Assembly: GCA_005884685.1 (NCBI GenBank)
Contig: VBAH01000089.1
Location: 1-64,000, forward strand
DNA length: 64,000 nucleotides
Origin: Alphaproteobacteria bacterium
GTDB taxonomy: Bacteria > Pseudomonadota > Alphaproteobacteria > Rhizobiales > Xanthobacteraceae
Direction: 5' to 3'
In this document: piece by piece, positions 61,020 through 64,000 of the stretch
How the letters are laid out: each line of letters starts with the position of its first letter
Position numbering within the stretch: the stretch's first letter is position 1
Made by a program: the position numbers and the translations under genes
The notes under the pieces: model-generated
Told to the model about the DNA's origin: nothing
Database searches by the model: none
Seen by the model: only the letters and a program-made list of their open reading frames with translations

Positions 61020-63662
61020 ATGAACGCGCACGCGCAGCCGCCGGCTGTTCGCACCACCTGTCCTTATTGCGGTGTCGGTTGCGGCGTGCTGGCGCGGCCC
61101 GACGGACAGGGCGGCGCGCGGACCACCGGCGATCCCGATCATCCGGCGAATTTCGGCAAGCTCTGCTCGAAGGGCTTCGCGCTGGAGGAAACGCTCGGCC
61201 TCGAGGGCCGCCTGCTTCATCCGCTGTTGCGGCGCGCCGACGACAGCTACACGCGCGTCGACTGGGACACCGCGACCGCCACTGTCGCCGATGGCTTTGC
61301 GCGCATCCTCGATCGCGATGGGCCGGGCGCGATTGCGTTCTATCTTTCGGGCCAGCTTCTGACCGAGGACTATTACGTCGCCAACAAGCTGATGAAGGGC
61401 TTCCTCGGGTCCGCCAACGTCGACACGAACTCGCGGCTGTGCATGGCCTCGACGGTCTCGGGGCATCGCCGTGCCTTTGGTGAGGATGTGGTGCCCGGCT
61501 GCTACGAGGATCTCGACGCCGCCGACCTCATCGTGCTGGTCGGCTCGAATGCGGCTTGGTGCCATCCGGTGCTGTTCCAGCGCGTTACGCGCAACCGGCG
61601 CGAACGCGGCGCGAAGCTCATCGTCATCGATCCGCGCCGCACCATGACGGCGGAGGGCGCCGACCTCTACCTCGGCATCGCGCCCGGCAGCGACACCGCG
61701 CTGTTCGCCGGCCTGCTGGTGCATCTTGCGGAAACCGGCGCGCTCGACCGCGCCTACATCGACGCGCACACGTCGGGTTTTGCGGCGGCGCTCGCCCGTG
61801 CGCGGGAGATCGCGCCGGACCGCGCCGCCACGGCCGCCCCGACCGGCCTCGACGAAGGCGAGGTCGTGCGCTTCTTTCACCTATTCAGGGCAACCGAAAA
61901 GACCGTCACCTGCTTCTCGCAGGGCGTCAATCAATCGGCGCAGGGCACTGACAAGGTCAACGCGATCATCAATTGCCATCTCGCGACTGGCCGCATCGGC
62001 CGGCCCGGCATGGGGCCTTTCTCGCTGACCGGCCAGCCCAACGCCATGGGCGGGCGGGAGGTCGGCGGCCTCGCCAATCAGCTCGCCGCGCACATGGGTT
62101 TCGGCGCGGCCGAGGTCGACCGGGTGCGCTGCTTCTGGAATGCGCCGCGCATGGCGCAGCGCGAGGGCCTGAAGGCCGTGCAGATGTTCGACGCGATCGC
62201 GCGCCGCGAGATCAAGGCGCTGTGGGTGATGGGAACCAACCCGGCGGTATCGCTGCCGCGCGCGCGGCATGTGCGTGATGCTTTGAAGAGTCTCGAGCTG
62301 TTCGTCGTCTCCGACAATGTGCTCGGCAACGACACGATCGCGGCGTCCCCTCATGTGCTGCTGCCAGCCGCCGCCTGGGGCGAGAAGGACGGCACCGTCA
62401 CCAATTCGGAGCGGCGCATCTCGCGCCAGCGCGCTTTCCTTCCGTGCGCCGGCGAGGCGCGGCCAGACTGGCGGATCGTCGCGGATGTGGCGGCGCGCAT
62501 GGGTTTCGCGCGTGCGTTTGGGTATCGTGGCGCCGCCGATGTGTTTCGTGAACATGCCGCGCTGTCGGTTTTCGAGAATGACGGCGCGCGTGCCTTCGAT
62601 CTCGGTGGCCTCGCGGCAATCCCGGATGCCGCCTATGAGGCGCTCGACCCGCTGCAGTGGCCGGTGCGCGTGGGCCACGATGCCGCGCGGCTGTTTGCCG
62701 ACGGCAATTTCCCGACCAGCGACGGCAAGGCGCGATTTATCGCGCCCGAGCTGCCGGCATTGCGCGAGCAGACCAGCATCGCATTCCCGTTCAGGCTCAA
62801 CACCGGACGATTGCGCGATCAGTGGCACAGCATGACGCGCACGGGGCTGAGCCCGCGGCTTGGCGCGCATCGTCCCGAGCCGTTCGTCGAGGTCCATCCG
62901 TATGACGCCGCGGCGCACGGCCTCGTGCACGATGGCTTTGCGCGCGTGACGACCGCGCATGGCGCGTGCGTCCTCAAGGTCGTGGTGAGCGCGAGCCAGC
63001 AGCGCGGCTCGCTGTTCGTGCCGATCCACTGGAGCGGCGAGAACGCATCGGCCGGGCGGGTCGGCGATCTCGTCGCGCCGGTGACCGATCCGATCTCCGG
63101 CCAACCCGAGGCGAAGGCGACGCCGGCCGCGATCGCGCCGGTCGCATTCGATTTCTGCGGCTTCGCCCTGTCGCGCGTGCCGCTGATGCTGCCCGATGGC
63201 ACGTGGTGGGCGCGGATCCCGCTCGCGGGCGCTACCGGGCGATCGATCGCAACCAACGACGGTCCGGCGGTGTGGCGCGACTTTGCGCCGCGCGTGTTTC
63301 CGGACGCGGTGCTCACCGAATATGTCGACCGCAGCCGCGGGCTCTATCGCGCCGCGGCCTTTGCCGACGGCCGGCTCACCGGCGCCCTTTTCATCGGACC
63401 GTGGGATACGCCGCCGCGGTGGGAAGAGCTCGGCGGCATGGTTGGCGGCGCTGGGATCGCGCAGAGCGGCTCTGTCGTCTGCGCGTGTTTCGGTGTGGGC
63501 GTCGCGGCGATCAACGAGGCGCTGACATCGCGCAAAGCCGCGAGCGTCGAAGACATCGGCAACGCACTGCGCGCCGGAATCAAATGCGGCACTTGCCTGC
63601 CGGAACTGCGAAGCATCGTCGCCGAGAATGCGGTGGGCCGTGAGCATGCACATGCCTGTTGA
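61020..63662 (+). CDS. nasA: assimilatory nitrate reductase catalytic subunit NasA
   Basis: 880-residue molybdenum (bis-MGD) enzyme that reduces nitrate to nitrite in the cytoplasm. The N-terminal 4Fe-4S ligands are CPYCGVGC and LCSKG. The Mo-ligand region contains NSRLCMASTVSGHRRAFG. Molybdopterin-binding segments include GTNPAVSLPRARHVRDAL, LNTGRLRDQWHSMTRTG and EPFVEVHPYDAAAHGL. The C-terminus is a BFD-like [2Fe-2S] domain (VVCACFGVG, then IKCGTCLPELRSIV), typical of bacterial NasA and the likely entry point for electrons. It is the last identified gene of the operon, 37 bp after the interrupted flavoprotein. Confidence 0.94.
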   Translation: MNAHAQPPAVRTTCPYCGVGCGVLARPDGQGGARTTGDPDHPANFGKLCSKGFALEETLGLEGRLLHPLLRRADDSYTRVDWDTATATVADGFARILDRDGPGAIAFYLSGQLLTEDYYVANKLMKGFLGSANVDTNSRLCMASTVSGHRRAFGEDVVPGCYEDLDAADLIVLVGSNAAWCHPVLFQRVTRNRRERGAKLIVIDPRRTMTAEGADLYLGIAPGSDTALFAGLLVHLAETGALDRAYIDAHTSGFAAALARAREIAPDRAATAAPTGLDEGEVVRFFHLFRATEKTVTCFSQGVNQSAQGTDKVNAIINCHLATGRIGRPGMGPFSLTGQPNAMGGREVGGLANQLAAHMGFGAAEVDRVRCFWNAPRMAQREGLKAVQMFDAIARREIKALWVMGTNPAVSLPRARHVRDALKSLELFVVSDNVLGNDTIAASPHVLLPAAAWGEKDGTVTNSERRISRQRAFLPCAGEARPDWRIVADVAARMGFARAFGYRGAADVFREHAALSVFENDGARAFDLGGLAAIPDAAYEALDPLQWPVRVGHDAARLFADGNFPTSDGKARFIAPELPALREQTSIAFPFRLNTGRLRDQWHSMTRTGLSPRLGAHRPEPFVEVHPYDAAAHGLVHDGFARVTTAHGACVLKVVVSASQQRGSLFVPIHWSGENASAGRVGDLVAPVTDPISGQPEAKATPAAIAPVAFDFCGFALSRVPLMLPDGTWWARIPLAGATGRSIATNDGPAVWRDFAPRVFPDAVLTEYVDRSRGLYRAAAFADGRLTGALFIGPWDTPPRWEELGGMVGGAGIAQSGSVVCACFGVGVAAINEALTSRKAASVEDIGNALRAGIKCGTCLPELRSIVAENAVGREHAHAC

Positions 63663-64000
63663 AGCACCCATCGGGGTCATGCGGATGCCGACATTCCCGC
63701 CGCGGAAAAAGCTGCGGAGTGCGCCGCCGTCCAGATGGCTGTCGCTTCCGTCCAAGAATTGCATCACCGTTATCCGTAGAACCTGGCGTGACAGGGGCCG
63801 GCGCAAACGCCCGCCGTGCCCTGAGACATCGGCCAGGGAAAACGCAACATGGCGATTCAGGTTAACCTCTGGGACTGCTCATCAAAGGGGCAGCCGGGAT
63901 TCTGCCGTTCTGCGGGATTTTGGAATGCAGACCCCCTTCATCGACATCGCTGGAGAACAAACTTCTTATTCTCCGCCGTCTATTGCCATTTCGGGGAAAA
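63663..64000. other. stretch after nasA, no confident gene
   Basis: Plus-strand reading from ATG 63652 (overlapping the nasA end by 11 bp) stays open to the window edge, 116 codons, but it is arginine-rich, has no good ribosome-binding site and no family resemblance. A second possible start is ATG 63925 with TTTTGGA before it, giving only 25 codons to the edge. A GATTC followed by GTTAACC (63853-63866) is present. The stretch could hold the promoter and start of the next gene. Confidence 0.3.

Noticed and set aside
61881-63806. 641-codon minus-strand frame opposite nasA
   Set aside because: Antisense shadow of nasA; no domains or ribosome-binding site.

Overview
The window looks like chromosome from a high-GC alphaproteobacterium of the Hyphomicrobiales (Bradyrhizobium/Rhodopseudomonas/Xanthobacteraceae-like). 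The evidence is the CtrA-SciP-ChpT cell-cycle proteins, GANTC sites, FlbD-type flagellar control, families typical of that order (DUF1127, DUF1134/EipA, DUF1153, DUF3551, DUF2927) and several families of short palindromic repeats. There are no insertion sequences, prophage genes or CRISPR arrays. Genus-level placement is inference.

Layout. 1-7108 (minus): a branched-chain-amino-acid-type (Liv) ABC transporter, livH-livM-livG-livF, followed by an acyl-CoA ligase and a periplasmic binding protein; every non-overlapping gap in this operon carries a palindromic repeat. 7348-11048 (plus): a tightly overlapping cassette of an AtuA/DUF1446 protein, its small partner, a TetR regulator and an MFS transporter. 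11072-13369 (minus): tRNA-Met(CAU), a DUF6494-like small protein, a PmtA-like methyltransferase and mnmA. 13447-21812 (plus): flagellar genes fliK, flgD, the CtrA inhibitor sciP, then fliF-fliG-fliH-fliN and the sigma-54 activator flbD. 21819-24969: DUF1127 and ArsR-like genes, two small opposed ORFs, gluconokinase and 6-phosphogluconate dehydrogenase. 25073-33749: flhA, an orphan protein, a small membrane protein, an ECF sigma/anti-sigma pair, fliJ-fliI and ctrA. 33823-39913: a phospholipase-D-like protein with a histone-H1-like lysine tail, and the osmoregulated periplasmic glucan genes opgG-opgH. 39918-46432 (minus): chpT and a chemotaxis operon cheA-cheW-cheY-cheB-cheR. 46557-54263: CysQ-like phosphatase, YHS-domain protein, EipA-like protein, a coiled-coil membrane protein, a DUF2927 protein, a run of very small genes, a tricarboxylate-type binding protein and a beta-repeat protein. 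54573-63662 (plus): a nitrate assimilation operon nrtA-nrtB-nrtC-nirA-flavoprotein-nasA.

How the parts work together. Much of the centre is one programme: ChpT passes phosphate to CtrA, SciP restrains CtrA, CtrA-like boxes (TTAACC-N5-nnnAC) lie before fliF, flhA and fliI, and FlbD with sigma-54 would then drive later genes such as fliK. A dyad CGGCA-N5-TGCCG occurs both about 100 bp upstream of a near-consensus sigma-54 promoter at fliK (enhancer position) and inside the fliF leader (repressor position), which fits the known dual role of FlbD in Caulobacter. The ctrA upstream region holds six GANTC sites within 170 bp.

Most notable oddities: an in-frame TAG (60860-60862) that removes the last 39 codons of the nitrate-operon flavoprotein; a palindromic repeat that has become the coded C-terminus of the small AtuA partner; FlbD with Glu at the phospho-acceptor position; and the PLD protein with one degenerate HKD motif and a 59-residue lysine tail.
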